DNA of 15,493 nt, taken from contig CAKPDO010000035.1 in assembly GCA_934148985.1 (NCBI GenBank), forward strand, positions 1-15,493. Reading direction: 5' to 3'. This stretch comes from an uncultured Clostridia bacterium (GTDB taxonomy: Bacteria; Bacillota; Clostridia; TANB77; CAG-508). Made by a program: the position numbers and the translations under genes. Positions within the stretch are counted from its first letter, which is position 1, and every line of letters begins with the position of its first letter. Below, one piece after another: positions 7,183 through 14,390 of this stretch. The notes beneath the pieces were generated by a model. It saw only the letters and a program-made list of their open reading frames with translations, made no database searches and had not been told where the DNA came from.

Positions 7183-7596
7183 TTATTTTTTACCTTTAAA
7201 GAAATTCAATATTCCTTTAAAAGTAATTTCTTGATGTAAAAAGTCATTAATCTCATTTTCAACTTTTTGTTGATATGGAGTTAATTCAACCTTAATTTGT
7301 GTATTCCAATTAACTTCTTGGAATAAGAAAGATTTCATTTTTGACCATACACTTGGTTTTGCTATAGCTTTGTTTTGTTCTATTGGTTTAAATTCATTTT
7401 GAGCATCAGATGTACCAAAACTTGCAAATACATTTCCTGCACTTTGGCCTTGTGTACCTAAATTTTTAGCTCCAACTTGGAAATCATTTCCTGGTATTGT
7501 TCCTTCAAAAAACGATGTGTTTTCTGTATCATTATTATTTCCATTAAATTTTATTTCACCAAAAACTCCATTTTGATTACGATTAAATTCAGCCAT
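7183..7596 (-). CDS. Unrecognised 137-aa protein with a repeated FLxQE motif
   Basis: No family recognised. The start is well supported by AAAGGAGG upstream. The N-terminal 75 residues are rich in Asn, Gly, Phe and Gln and look disordered (NRNQNGVFGEIKFNGNNND, NLGTQGQSAGNVFASFG). The C-terminal 60 residues look folded and helical and hold two similar segments, KSFLFQEVNW and NDFLHQEITF, around ELTPYQQKVENEI, ending in a basic NFFKGKK. No signal peptide, membrane helix or cysteine. It lies between the radical SAM gene and spoVT, all on the minus strand, with its own candidate promoter, so co-function with either is not implied. Confidence 0.75.
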   Translation of the reverse strand: MAEFNRNQNGVFGEIKFNGNNNDTENTSFFEGTIPGNDFQVGAKNLGTQGQSAGNVFASFGTSDAQNEFKPIEQNKAIAKPSVWSKMKSFLFQEVNWNTQIKVELTPYQQKVENEINDFLHQEITFKGILNFFKGKK

Positions 7597-7646
7597 TTTC
7601 TTCCTCCTTTGTATTTTTATAATACTCTATATCTTTTATACTACAA

Positions 7647-7675
7647 AATTTAAAATTAATCAATAGATATGTCAA
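7647..7675 (-). promoter_or_regulatory. Candidate sigma-A promoter of the 137-aa gene
   Basis: Minus strand TTGACA (7670-7675), 17 bases, TAAATT (7647-7652). The -35 is perfect and the -10 is weak; predicted leader is about 45 bases. Confidence 0.45.
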
Positions 7676-7725
7676 AAATACATTATTACTTTTTGATTAC
7701 ATAATTATTACATTTATATTACAAT

Positions 7726-8622
7726 TTATATGTTTATCTCCCATTTTGGAACATAAATTTCTTCATTTTTTCCACACTCTTGGATATAACCATTTTCTAA
7801 ATCCAAAGAATACAGGAAATCTCCTACTTTTTTATATTCACGTTTAGTAATTTTTCTATTAATATCCTCAATTTCTTTTGCCTTATATGTAGGAAAATAC
7901 TGTGCCATCACGCTTACAGTTATATTTTTGGGCATATTTGAATTTATCCATGTCAAAACTTTTTTGGTGTTTTCTGTATGATTAGGAAGTACTAAATGTC
8001 TTATAATCATTCCTCTTTTTATCATTCCATCCTCATCATATATATTTTCTCCAACCTGGTTATACATTTCTTTGATTGCACTTGTGGCAATTTTAAAATA
8101 ATTATCCACATTCGAATACTTTTTTCCTAACTCGTCTTCCGCATATTTTAAATCTGGCAAATATACATCAATATAGCCATTTAAAAGCTTTATTGTTTCG
8201 ATATTTTCGTATCCATTAGTATTATAAATTATAGGAATTTTTAAACCATTTTTCTTTGCAATTTTTATTGCTTCTATTATTTGATATGCATAGCTTGTTG
8301 GAGATACAAGATTTATATTGTGTGCTCCTTTAGATTGTTGTTCTAGAAAAATTTCGCTAAGTCTTTCTATAGTAATTTCTTTTCCTAATCCTTGTTGACT
8401 TATTTCATAATTTTGGCAAAATTTGCATGACAAATTACAGTTTGAAAAAAATACTGTCCCAGAACCATTTTTTCCGCTTATGCATGGTTCTTCATAATTG
8501 TGAATTGAAGCAATTGCGACTTTTACTGTATCTTTTGATTTACATCTTCCTATTTGATTTTGAGTTCTATCTATTTTACATTTATGTGGACACATTTCAC
8601 ATTTTTTTAGTAGTTCTAACAT
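7726..8622 (-). CDS. PflX-like radical SAM protein
   Basis: Radical S-adenosylmethionine iron-sulfur protein of the group named after pyruvate formate-lyase activating enzyme (PflX/COG1313-like). The cluster motif CNLSCKFCQN has the CX3CX2C spacing (Cys 62, 66, 69) for the 4Fe-4S cluster that splits SAM. An N-terminal cysteine set CEMCPHKC (8, 11, 15) plus Cys27 could bind a second metal centre or zinc. Other family features are NLVSPTSYAYQ, IIYNTNGYE and VYLPDLKYA. Length 298 is normal. The substrate of this group is not established and no glycyl-radical enzyme lies nearby, so a PFL-activating role should not be assumed. A terminator separates it from gmk upstream. Confidence 0.85.
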   Translation of the reverse strand: MLELLKKCEMCPHKCKIDRTQNQIGRCKSKDTVKVAIASIHNYEEPCISGKNGSGTVFFSNCNLSCKFCQNYEISQQGLGKEITIERLSEIFLEQQSKGAHNINLVSPTSYAYQIIEAIKIAKKNGLKIPIIYNTNGYENIETIKLLNGYIDVYLPDLKYAEDELGKKYSNVDNYFKIATSAIKEMYNQVGENIYDEDGMIKRGMIIRHLVLPNHTENTKKVLTWINSNMPKNITVSVMAQYFPTYKAKEIEDINRKITKREYKKVGDFLYSLDLENGYIQECGKNEEIYVPKWEINI

Positions 8623-8636
8623 TTTTTTCCTTTTCT

Positions 8637-8668
8637 AAAAGCTGAAATATAAAAATATTTCAGCTTTT
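8637..8668 (-). terminator. Terminator of the remA-rpoZ-gmk operon
   Basis: Perfect 14-bp stem AAAAGCTGAAATAT and complement around AAAA, two bases beyond the gmk stop codon, with T-tracts on both sides. Confidence 0.8.
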
Positions 8669-8670
8669 CT

Positions 8671-9246
8671 TTAAAATTCTGGATTTTCAAGTTTTAATTC
8701 ATTCTCTATTATTGACATTATTATTTGAACCGTTTTTTCTAGGTCATTATTTTTTAAAACATAGTCATAAATTCCTATTTTTGATTCTTCATAGTCAAAT
8801 CTATTTAATCTCAATTTTATTTCTTCTGGAGATGGCTTTTCAATTCTTTCTTTTAGTCTTCTCTCTAATTCGTCCTTTGGAACTCTTAAAAATATTGTTA
8901 CTATTTTTGTATCATCTTTTAGTAATTTTACTAAATTTTCCGTACCATTTACATCAACATCTTTTATTATTACTTTTCCGTCTTTCATTTTTTCATTTAA
9001 AAGTTTTCTTGGAACTCCATAATAATTATTATGATGTATGTCATATTCATAAAATTCATTTTTTTCTATCATTTCTTCAAATTCTGCTTTTGTAACAAAA
9101 TTATATGTTTGACCAAGAATATCTCCTTCTCTTGGCGGTCTTGAAGTATATGATGGTAAAGACTCTACAAAATCCATCCTTTTTATTATTTCTTTTTTTA
9201 TTGTGTCTTTTCCTGCTCCTGCTACTCCAGATAATATAACTATCAT
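8671..9246 (-). CDS. gmk: Guanylate kinase
   Basis: Phosphorylates GMP to GDP with ATP in the cytoplasm. P-loop GVAGAGKDT at residues 7-15 (usually GPSGVGKGT), the GMP-binding segment SYTSRPPREGD (32-42) with GQTYNFV, and DVDVNG in the position of the usual D-V-D-x-Q-G-A. The lid region ERRLKERIEKPSPEEIKLRL with its basic residues is typical. Length 191 fits the family. The P-loop has Asp where small residues are usual and the second GMP loop reads NNYYGVP instead of the common GxxYGT, so it is a divergent member. Follows rpoZ by 24 bases and is the last gene of the operon. Confidence 0.88.
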   Translation of the reverse strand: MIVILSGVAGAGKDTIKKEIIKRMDFVESLPSYTSRPPREGDILGQTYNFVTKAEFEEMIEKNEFYEYDIHHNNYYGVPRKLLNEKMKDGKVIIKDVDVNGTENLVKLLKDDTKIVTIFLRVPKDELERRLKERIEKPSPEEIKLRLNRFDYEESKIGIYDYVLKNNDLEKTVQIIMSIIENELKLENPEF

Positions 9247-9270
9247 TTTCCGTTCTCCCTTTTATTTATT

Positions 9271-9510
9271 TTATAATAATGATACATCCTCATTTTCATC
9301 ATCTTCTTCGTTTTCGTCTGCTTTTATTATTTGAACTTTTCCCTCATTTATTTCATTTGCTGCTAATGTTACAGGTGACTCTTCATTTACCTTTGTTAAT
9401 TTCTTATCTCCATTTGCTATTTGTCTTGCTCTTCTTGATGTTGCAATTACTAGAGCAAATCTGTTTTCAGCGTGTTCCAAAAGTTCTTGAACTGTTGGTT
9501 TTACCATCAT
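9271..9510 (-). CDS. rpoZ: DNA-directed RNA polymerase omega subunit
   Basis: Small subunit helping assembly of RNA polymerase. The core motif RFALVIATSRRARQIANGD (17-35) and the following VNEESPVTLAANEINEGKVQI match the family; the tail is acidic (ENEEDDENEDVSLL). 79 residues. The ATG at 9510 directly follows the remA stop codon, with a second in-frame ATG next to it, so translation is coupled to remA. The remA-rpoZ-gmk order differs from the frequent remA-gmk-rpoZ. Confidence 0.92.
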   Translation of the reverse strand: MMVKPTVQELLEHAENRFALVIATSRRARQIANGDKKLTKVNEESPVTLAANEINEGKVQIIKADENEEDDENEDVSLL

Positions 9511-9759
9511 TTATACATCATTCCTTTCTTTATCAATTCTATCAGCTACAGTTTCTGCTTGAACTGCCGATAATACTATATGGCTAGAATCCATTATAAG
9601 CACAGCCCTTGTTTTTCTTCCAAATGTTGCATCTATTGCTGTTCCATTATCTTTGGCATCTTGTACCATTCTTTTTATTGGAGCCGAATCTGGGCTTACT
9701 ATAGCTACTATTTTGTCTGCCGCAACTGTATTTCCAAAGCCTATGTTCACTAATTTCAT
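9511..9759 (-). CDS. remA: RemA-like regulatory protein (DUF370)
   Basis: Small DNA-binding protein that in Bacillus subtilis activates biofilm matrix and osmoprotection operons. Sequence signatures: MKLVNIGFGNTVAADKIVAI, SPDSAPIKRMVQDAK and TFGRKTRAVLIMDSSHIVLS, with 82 residues as expected. GGGAGG precedes the ATG. First gene of remA-rpoZ-gmk; the yicC/yloC gene often found just upstream in Firmicutes is absent, replaced by an unrelated membrane protein gene. In Clostridia the role of RemA is untested as far as the sequence can tell. Confidence 0.93.
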   Translation of the reverse strand: MKLVNIGFGNTVAADKIVAIVSPDSAPIKRMVQDAKDNGTAIDATFGRKTRAVLIMDSSHIVLSAVQAETVADRIDKERNDV

Positions 9760-9791
9760 AGTTTTTTCCTCCCATTTTTAAAGTCGTTTCT

Positions 9792-9820
9792 ATTTTATCA
9801 CATTTCTTTGATAAAGTCTA
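9792..9820 (-). promoter_or_regulatory. Promoter of remA-rpoZ-gmk
   Basis: Minus strand TAGACT (9815-9820), 17 bases, extended -10 TGATAAAAT (hexamer 9792-9797). Predicted leader about 25 bases. The extended -10 supports it despite the imperfect -35. Confidence 0.5.
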
Positions 9821-9836
9821 GCTAAATTGGGCTTTT

Positions 9837-10322
9837 TTATGTATTTTCTTTGCTTTTTCTCTTTTTTGCTTCTTTTTTTACTGGCTCATTATTTACTATT
9901 TCATGAATATCACTAAGGCTATCTAAATATTTTTTCTTTTCTATTGTATAGATTATCATTGATTTTAATACATAATATATTGCAAATGTGTATGTTGAAT
10001 ATAGTACATATTTATCAAAATCTATTTTGAATTTATTTACTACTATTCTTATTGTTAATGTATGAATTGCAAGCACTAGAACTTCTATTCCATTTATTGC
10101 TATACTTCCACTGTCTTTATTGTATGCGATTTCAAATGTTACTATACTTATGAAAAGTATTACCAAGCTTGCTATTTTAATTCCCTGTAATAATAAATTT
10201 TCGTCTATTCTTATGTAGGAAAAGTTTATTATTATGAAATATATCATCATCGCTATTGCTATTATTAAATTTTCAAATATTTTTTTTCTTATTAATTTAT
10301 TGTTTTCTTTTTCTTCTTCCAT
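9837..10322 (-). CDS. Four-helix membrane protein of unknown function
   Basis: Not recognised. 161 residues with a charged N-terminus (MEEEKENNKLIRKK), four hydrophobic helices at about 17-36, 44-65, 75-95 and 107-127, and a basic C-terminal tail (EPVKKEAKKRKSKENT). The positive-inside pattern suggests both ends face the cytoplasm. No cysteine and no catalytic motif visible. AAAGGAG precedes the ATG. It lies between tRNA-Glu and remA on the same strand; the tRNA terminator and the remA promoter suggest it is transcribed separately or by read-through. Confidence 0.75.
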   Translation of the reverse strand: MEEEKENNKLIRKKIFENLIIAIAMMIYFIIINFSYIRIDENLLLQGIKIASLVILFISIVTFEIAYNKDSGSIAINGIEVLVLAIHTLTIRIVVNKFKIDFDKYVLYSTYTFAIYYVLKSMIIYTIEKKKYLDSLSDIHEIVNNEPVKKEAKKRKSKENT

Positions 10323-10358
10323 CTTTGGCTCCTTTGTAGCTTTTTTAAATAAAAATAA

Positions 10359-10389
10359 AGTAGAACAGGCTTATTTTCCCCTTTCTACT
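10359..10389 (-). terminator. Terminator of tRNA-Glu
   Basis: Inverted arms AGTAGAA / TTCTACT (10359-10365 and 10383-10389) with a 17-base loop, followed on the minus strand by TTATTTTTATTT. It lies 20 bases beyond the tRNA 3' end. Confidence 0.55.
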
Positions 10390-10408
10390 CTATTTGCTTC
10401 TATTTTTT

Positions 10409-10483
10409 TGGTGACCCCTACGGGAATCGAACCCATGATTTGGCCTTGAGAGGGCCACGTCTTAACCGCTTGACCAAGGGGCC
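10409..10483 (-). tRNA. tRNA-Glu, anticodon CTC
   Basis: Complete 75-base cloverleaf including an encoded CCA end. Acceptor GGCCCCT pairs with AGGGGTC with one G-U pair, followed by discriminator A. The anticodon stem TGGCC/GGCCA encloses CTCTCAA, giving CTC (reads GAG). The T arm ATGGG-TTCGATT-CCCGT is canonical. Own promoter at 10502-10530. Confidence 0.95.
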
Positions 10484-10501
10484 GTTAAAACTTACTTTAT
10501 A

Positions 10502-10530
10502 GTTATAACATTTTTTTTGGCTTTAGTCAA
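10502..10530 (-). promoter_or_regulatory. Promoter of tRNA-Glu
   Basis: Minus strand TTGACT (10525-10530), 17 bases, TATAAC (10502-10507). Predicted start about 10-12 bases before the mature tRNA 5' end. Confidence 0.65.
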
Positions 10531-10562
10531 CAGTTTTTGGAAATATATCTATAAAATTTGCC

Positions 10563-10877
10563 CTAATCATAAATACTTTTCCTATGATATTTTTCTGCAT
10601 TTAATTTTTCTTTTAAGTATATTGATTTTTCTAAATCAATGTCATAAGCATTTGCTATACAAAGAATATAGTATAAAACATCATAAAGTTCTTCCTCAAT
10701 GGTTCCTTTTATATTATCATTAATCATCCTTTTATCTTTTCTAATGCATTCCGAGAGTTCCCCTACTTCTTCTATAAATTTCATAAAATATCTATCAGAT
10801 ATTTTACTATCGCCTTCTGTTATACCATCTATTTCCTTTATTTTTTGTTGTAGTTCTGTTAATGTCATTCTATTCAT
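10563..10877 (-). CDS. MazG-like nucleotide pyrophosphohydrolase
   Basis: Small (104 aa) all-alpha NTP pyrophosphohydrolase. The metal-binding pattern EEVGE (36-40) and the second-helix ELYDVLYYI (63-71, E-x-x-D) are the MazG-family signature; these enzymes hydrolyse noncanonical or excess (d)NTPs to monophosphates. AAAGGAAA lies upstream of the ATG. It starts 16 bases after the Nudix gene, so the two are co-transcribed, which fits a shared house-cleaning role. The single short domain resembles MazG-like/dUTPase-superfamily proteins rather than two-domain MazG; the substrate is not determined. Confidence 0.82.
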   Translation of the reverse strand: MNRMTLTELQQKIKEIDGITEGDSKISDRYFMKFIEEVGELSECIRKDKRMINDNIKGTIEEELYDVLYYILCIANAYDIDLEKSIYLKEKLNAEKYHRKSIYD

Positions 10878-10893
10878 TTCTTTTTTTCCTTTC

Positions 10894-11463
10894 CTACGAA
10901 TTAATAAATTCGCTTTTCTCTCGATTATCTTTTTTAATATCTAAATAATACTCAAGTATTTTCCTATCTCTTAAAACAACAAATTTTGTTGCATAAACAT
11001 CTTCATATTGTGAGTCTTTTAAGTCATTTATACAATTCTTTATTAATTTTAATGCCTCCATGGGCTCAACCCACAATAATTTTGCTCCTTCATCTTGTTC
11101 TTTTTTAGTCAAATTTAATTTTTTTGTATCTGTAATAACATTTGCTACAAAAACATATGAGGTTTGTTTAAAATTTTTTTTATATTTATATTCTTTAGTA
11201 ATACCTAAAAACTTTATTATCTCAACATTGCACCCAGTCTCTTCTGTAGCTTCACGATAAAAAGCATCTTTTGGATTTTCATTTTCTTCAACACCACCGC
11301 CTGGTAATTTATATTCATGTTTGTTTGCTTTATTAATAATTGCTATTTTTCCATCTTTTCGAATTACTATTCCCCTTGCACTTTTTCTTGATTTTGGATT
11401 TTCCATGTCACAAAATTCCATTTCAAAATCTTTATCCGTTATTTTGGCGATTAAATTTTCCAT
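10894..11463 (-). CDS. Nudix hydrolase
   Basis: Hydrolyses a nucleoside diphosphate linked to another moiety. The Nudix box GX5EX7REUXEEXGU runs from Gly56 to Cys78 with E62, REAT 70-73, EE 74-75 and G77 all present. The preceding YKLPGGGV (51-58) is typical. The 189 residues include an N-terminal extension (1-27) and a C-terminal helix region. AAGGAGG lies six bases before the ATG. It follows hpt by 92 bases and precedes the MazG-like gene by 16, giving a probable hpt-nudix-mazG transcription unit. The substrate cannot be assigned. Confidence 0.88.
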   Translation of the reverse strand: MENLIAKITDKDFEMEFCDMENPKSRKSARGIVIRKDGKIAIINKANKHEYKLPGGGVEENENPKDAFYREATEETGCNVEIIKFLGITKEYKYKKNFKQTSYVFVANVITDTKKLNLTKKEQDEGAKLLWVEPMEALKLIKNCINDLKDSQYEDVYATKFVVLRDRKILEYYLDIKKDNREKSEFINS

Positions 11464-11506
11464 CAGGTTCCTCCTTGGACTTACCTTCTAACATTGGTGA
11501 ACAGAG

Positions 11507-11530
11507 AATTTTTTGACTATTCAAAAAATT
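11507..11530. other. A/T-only hairpin between hpt and the Nudix gene
   Basis: Perfect 10-bp inverted repeat AATTTTTTGA-CTAT-TCAAAAAATT. Its weak A/T stem makes it at best a partial terminator or processing site in the hpt-to-Nudix transcript. The surrounding 11464-11555 shows nothing else. Confidence 0.4.
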
Positions 11531-11555
11531 TCCCTTCCCCCAAACAGACACAGCC

Positions 11556-12068
11556 CTACCCTATCTTCCCAATAAAAGGCAAATTTCTATATTTTTGATT
11601 ATAATCCATTCCATATCCAATAACGAATTCATCTGGTATAGAAAATCCAATATAATCAACATTCAATTCAAAAACTCTTCTAGATGGTTTGCTAAGCAAG
11701 GTACAAATTTTAACACTTTTCGGATTAAATTTCTTTATATGCTCCCTTAAATATTCCAAAGTTCTACCAGTATCAATAATATCTTCAATAATTATTATAT
11801 TTTTTCCTTCAATTTTGCCAGTTAACTCTTGCTTTAGTTTAACATTTCCAGTGCTATTTTCACCCTCATAGCTTTCTAGCTGTATAAATTCAAATTCCAC
11901 ACTATTTTTTATTCTTTTAGCAAGTTCTATCATAAACATAGCCGCACCTCTTAAAACACCTATAAATACTATGTCTTCATCCTTATAATCTTTCATTATT
12001 TCTTTCGCAATTTCGTCAAGTCTTGCATCAATTTTTGCTTCATTTATTAGCACTTTTATGTCATCCAT
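11556..12068 (-). CDS. hpt: Hypoxanthine phosphoribosyltransferase
   Basis: Purine salvage enzyme converting hypoxanthine or guanine plus PRPP to IMP or GMP. The PRPP-binding loop IIIIEDIIDTGRT (91-103) has the paired acidic residues E95/D96; VLRGAAMF (38-45) is the first phosphate loop (usually LKGS), and GFSIPDEFVIGYGMDYNQKY and RNLPFIG close the protein. Length 170 is typical. GGGGG precedes the ATG at a short distance. First gene of a likely operon with the Nudix and MazG-like genes, divergent from glmS. Confidence 0.94.
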   Translation of the reverse strand: MDDIKVLINEAKIDARLDEIAKEIMKDYKDEDIVFIGVLRGAAMFMIELAKRIKNSVEFEFIQLESYEGENSTGNVKLKQELTGKIEGKNIIIIEDIIDTGRTLEYLREHIKKFNPKSVKICTLLSKPSRRVFELNVDYIGFSIPDEFVIGYGMDYNQKYRNLPFIGKIG

Positions 12069-12098
12069 TTTTTCATCCCCCTTATAAAATGTTTTTAT

Positions 12099-12126
12099 AT
12101 TATATCAAGATTTTTTCATATTGCAA
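12099..12126 (-). promoter_or_regulatory. Promoter of hpt
   Basis: Minus strand TTGCAA (12121-12126), 16 bases, perfect -10 TATAAT (12099-12104). Predicted leader about 25 bases. It is back to back with the glmS promoter. Confidence 0.6.
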
Positions 12127-12129
12127 ATA

Positions 12130-12154
12130 CTTTTTGAAAAAATTCATCAAAAAG
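12130..12154. promoter_or_regulatory. Dyad between the divergent hpt and glmS promoters
   Basis: CTTTTTGA and TCAAAAAG (8-bp arms, 9-base spacing) sit exactly between the two -35 boxes, a position where a regulator could act on both. No regulator is identified and A/T-rich chance palindromes are common. Confidence 0.3.
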
Positions 12155-12155
12155 C

Positions 12156-12184
12156 TTGAAACATTTCTAATCTTATTGTAATAT
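12156..12184 (+). promoter_or_regulatory. Promoter of glmS
   Basis: TTGAAA (12156-12161), 17 bases, TAATAT (12179-12184). Predicted start near 12191, about 45 bases before the ribozyme cleavage point. Confidence 0.6.
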
Positions 12185-12235
12185 ACTGTATAAATTGAAA
12201 GTAAAAAAAATTAAAGAAAGGTTGGTTAAATTTTA

Positions 12236-12369
12236 AGCGCCAGGACATAATAAATTTATGTTGACGAGGTCCAAGGTTATCGAAATATTCGGCGGATGCC
12301 TTGGTGGTATGTACTTTGCCAAAGATTTAATAAAAAAATAATGATAACATTATAACAAAAATTAAATCA
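12236..12369 (+). ncRNA. glmS self-cleaving ribozyme/riboswitch
   Basis: Conserved core segments are in order: AGCGCCAGGAC, GTTGACGAGG, TTATCGAA and TTCGGCGGATGCC. Cleavage is expected between A12236 and G12237. Pairings visible: P1 ACATAA/TTATGT (12245-12250, 12256-12261), CCAAGG/CCTTGG (12271-12276, 12299-12304), P3 GATTTAAT/ATTAAATC (12324-12331, 12361-12368) enclosing P4 ATAATG/CATTAT (12338-12353). Known family behaviour: glucosamine 6-phosphate acts as cofactor for cleavage, and the cut mRNA is degraded, giving feedback on GlmS. P1, P3 and P4 are short and A/U-rich compared with Bacillus. The rest of the 12069-12414 spacer holds only the two promoters and a dyad. Confidence 0.96.
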
Positions 12370-12414
12370 AAGTATTGCTTTCAATTCCAAATATATAAAA
12401 AAGGAGAGATTATT

Positions 12415-14271
12415 ATGTGTGGAATTGTTGGATATATAGGATTCCAAAAGGCAAGCCCTATTTTACTTGCTGGACTTGCAAAATTAGAGTATAGAGGTTA
12501 CGATTCAGCTGGAATTGCAACTCTAGAAGGGGAAAAAATAAAAGTTTGTAAAGATAAAGGTCGTGTTGAAAATCTTTATAAATTAGACGAAACTAAAAAA
12601 CTAGAAGGGTCAATTGGTATTGCTCATACAAGATGGGCAACACACGGAATACCTTCAAAAATCAATTCTCACCCTCATATGGATAATTCAGAATCAATTG
12701 CAATTGTTCATAATGGTATTATAGAGAATTATATAGAATTAAAAAATATGCTTATTAAAAATGGATATCATTTTATTTCAGATACTGATACAGAAATTAT
12801 CCCAAATTTAATACATTATTACTATAATAAAGACACCAAAAATGATGATTTAAAATTATTAAGAGCTGTTAAAACAACTTGTGATAACCTAATTGGAAGT
12901 TTTTCTCTTGAAGTTTTATCAAAATATATGCCAAATAACATGATTGTTGTAAGAAAAGATAGTCCTCTTGTTGTTGGTAAAGGAAATGGCGAAAACTATG
13001 TTGCGTCAGACATTCCAGCCATTTTGAGCTATACAAAAGATTTCTATTTATTAAATAATTATGAATATGTTTTGTTATCAAGAGATAATATCAAATTTTA
13101 CGATAAAGATTTAAAAGAAATTTCAAAAGAAACTACCCTAATTACTTGGGACGCCATGGCTGCTGATAAAGATGGTTTTGAGGATTATATGCTTAAAGAA
13201 ATAATGGAACAGCCAAAAGCTATCCGCGAAACTATCGACTCAAGATTAGATGGAAATAAATGTAATTTCAGTGAACTTGATTCTGGATTTACGAAAGAAT
13301 ATCTAAACTCTTTACATCAAATCTATATAGTAGCATGTGGTACTGCAATGCATGTTGGACTTTGTGTAAAAAATACAATAGAAAATCTTTGTAAAATCCA
13401 TGTCGAAGTTGACATCGCATCAGAATTTAGATATAGAAATCCTTTAATAGATGACAAAACTTTATGCATTTTTATAAGCCAATCAGGTGAAACAGCTGAT
13501 ACTTTGGCAGCTTTAAAACTCTCAAAATCATCAGGTGCTAAAACACTTGCAATTACAAATGTTACAGGAAGTTCAATCGCAAGAGAAGCTGACTACACAC
13601 TTTATACTCATGCTGGCCCAGAAATTGCTGTTGCTTCAACAAAAGCATATACTTCTCAAATTACTCTTATGTCATTAGTTGCTATATATTTTGCTGAAGT
13701 GCTTGAAAGTGCTGATTCTTCTGTTTTAGATGAATTGAAAAAAGAATTATTATTATTGCCTAATAAAATCGAAACCATTCTAAAAGACACTTCTGGAATT
13801 CAAAAAATTGCAAAAGGCATCTTTAAAGAACATGATGTATTTTATCTAGGTAGAGGTATGGATTATGCAACAGCTTTGGAGGCATCTTTAAAATTAAAAG
13901 AAATTTCTTATATTCATTCAGAAAGCTATGCTGCTGGCGAGTTAAAACATGGTACTATCGCTTTGATTGAAAAAGGTGTCAATGTTATCGGTATTATGAC
14001 TGATTTAAATTTGGTTAAGAAAACTTTAAGCAATATGGAAGAAATTATCACCAGAGGAGCTATTACTACTGCCGTTATTTCTGAAACAGTTAGTAAAAAT
14101 ATAGATACTTCTTTGTTTAATAATGTTGTAACTGTTCCAGATACTTGTGTTTATCTTTCTTCTATTGTTACTATCGTTCCTTTACAACTTTTGGGTTATT
14201 TTGTTTCTAAGGAGAAAGGATTAGATGTTGATAAGCCTCGAAACTTGGCAAAGTCGGTTACGGTTGAGTAG
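12415..14271 (+). CDS. glmS: Glutamine-fructose-6-phosphate aminotransferase (isomerizing)
   Basis: Makes glucosamine 6-phosphate from fructose 6-phosphate and glutamine, the entry step to UDP-GlcNAc for peptidoglycan. The N-terminal class II glutaminase starts at MCGIVGYIG with Cys2 as nucleophile after Met removal; YRGYDSAGI (26-34), HTRWATHG (71-78) and HNGIIENY follow. Two SIS sugar-isomerase domains contain CGTAMHVG, SQSGETADTLAAL, AGPEIAVASTKAYTSQ and ESYAAGELKHG, and the end DKPRNLAKSVTVE is the family C-terminus. Length 618 is normal. AAGGAG lies eight bases before the ATG, and the ribozyme ends about 45 bases upstream, so control is by glucosamine 6-phosphate. Monocistronic; the repeat array begins 10 bases after the stop. 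Confidence 0.98.
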   Translation: MCGIVGYIGFQKASPILLAGLAKLEYRGYDSAGIATLEGEKIKVCKDKGRVENLYKLDETKKLEGSIGIAHTRWATHGIPSKINSHPHMDNSESIAIVHNGIIENYIELKNMLIKNGYHFISDTDTEIIPNLIHYYYNKDTKNDDLKLLRAVKTTCDNLIGSFSLEVLSKYMPNNMIVVRKDSPLVVGKGNGENYVASDIPAILSYTKDFYLLNNYEYVLLSRDNIKFYDKDLKEISKETTLITWDAMAADKDGFEDYMLKEIMEQPKAIRETIDSRLDGNKCNFSELDSGFTKEYLNSLHQIYIVACGTAMHVGLCVKNTIENLCKIHVEVDIASEFRYRNPLIDDKTLCIFISQSGETADTLAALKLSKSSGAKTLAITNVTGSSIAREADYTLYTHAGPEIAVASTKAYTSQITLMSLVAIYFAEVLESADSSVLDELKKELLLLPNKIETILKDTSGIQKIAKGIFKEHDVFYLGRGMDYATALEASLKLKEISYIHSESYAAGELKHGTIALIEKGVNVIGIMTDLNLVKKTLSNMEEIITRGAITTAVISETVSKNIDTSLFNNVVTVPDTCVYLSSIVTIVPLQLLGYFVSKEKGLDVDKPRNLAKSVTVE

Positions 14272-14281
14272 AGCAATTAAT

Positions 14282-14390
14282 TGGCACATTGGCACATTTG
14301 GACCGGTTCTTTTTGGGTATTTTTCCCCATTGGGACCGGTTCTTTTTGGGTCAACTCATTTGAACTCATTTGGACCGGTTCTTTTTGGGT
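14282..14390 (+). repeat. Tandem REP-like repeats, glmS side
   Basis: Three direct copies of GGACCGGTTCTTTTTGGGT at 14300-14318, 14333-14351 and 14372-14390, spaced 33 and 39 bases, each preceded by CATTTG or CATTGG. Outer sequence shows short duplications (TTGGCACA twice, TCATTTGAAC/TCATTTGG). Each copy has the ACCGGT palindrome. The last copy ends inside the RAYT stop codon. Opposite orientation to the copies at 15231-15282. Confidence 0.9.

Noticed and set aside
7726..8622. Pyruvate formate-lyase activating enzyme proper
   Set aside because: The N-terminal extra cysteines and overall motifs fit the PflX-like group, and there is no glycyl-radical enzyme gene nearby.
11507..11530. Strong terminator after hpt
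   Set aside because: The stem is almost entirely A-T and is not followed by a proper T-run on the minus strand, so it is listed only as a hairpin.
12130..12154. PurR-type box between hpt and glmS
   Set aside because: The dyad CTTTTTGA/TCAAAAAG does not resemble the PurR box; no regulator can be named.
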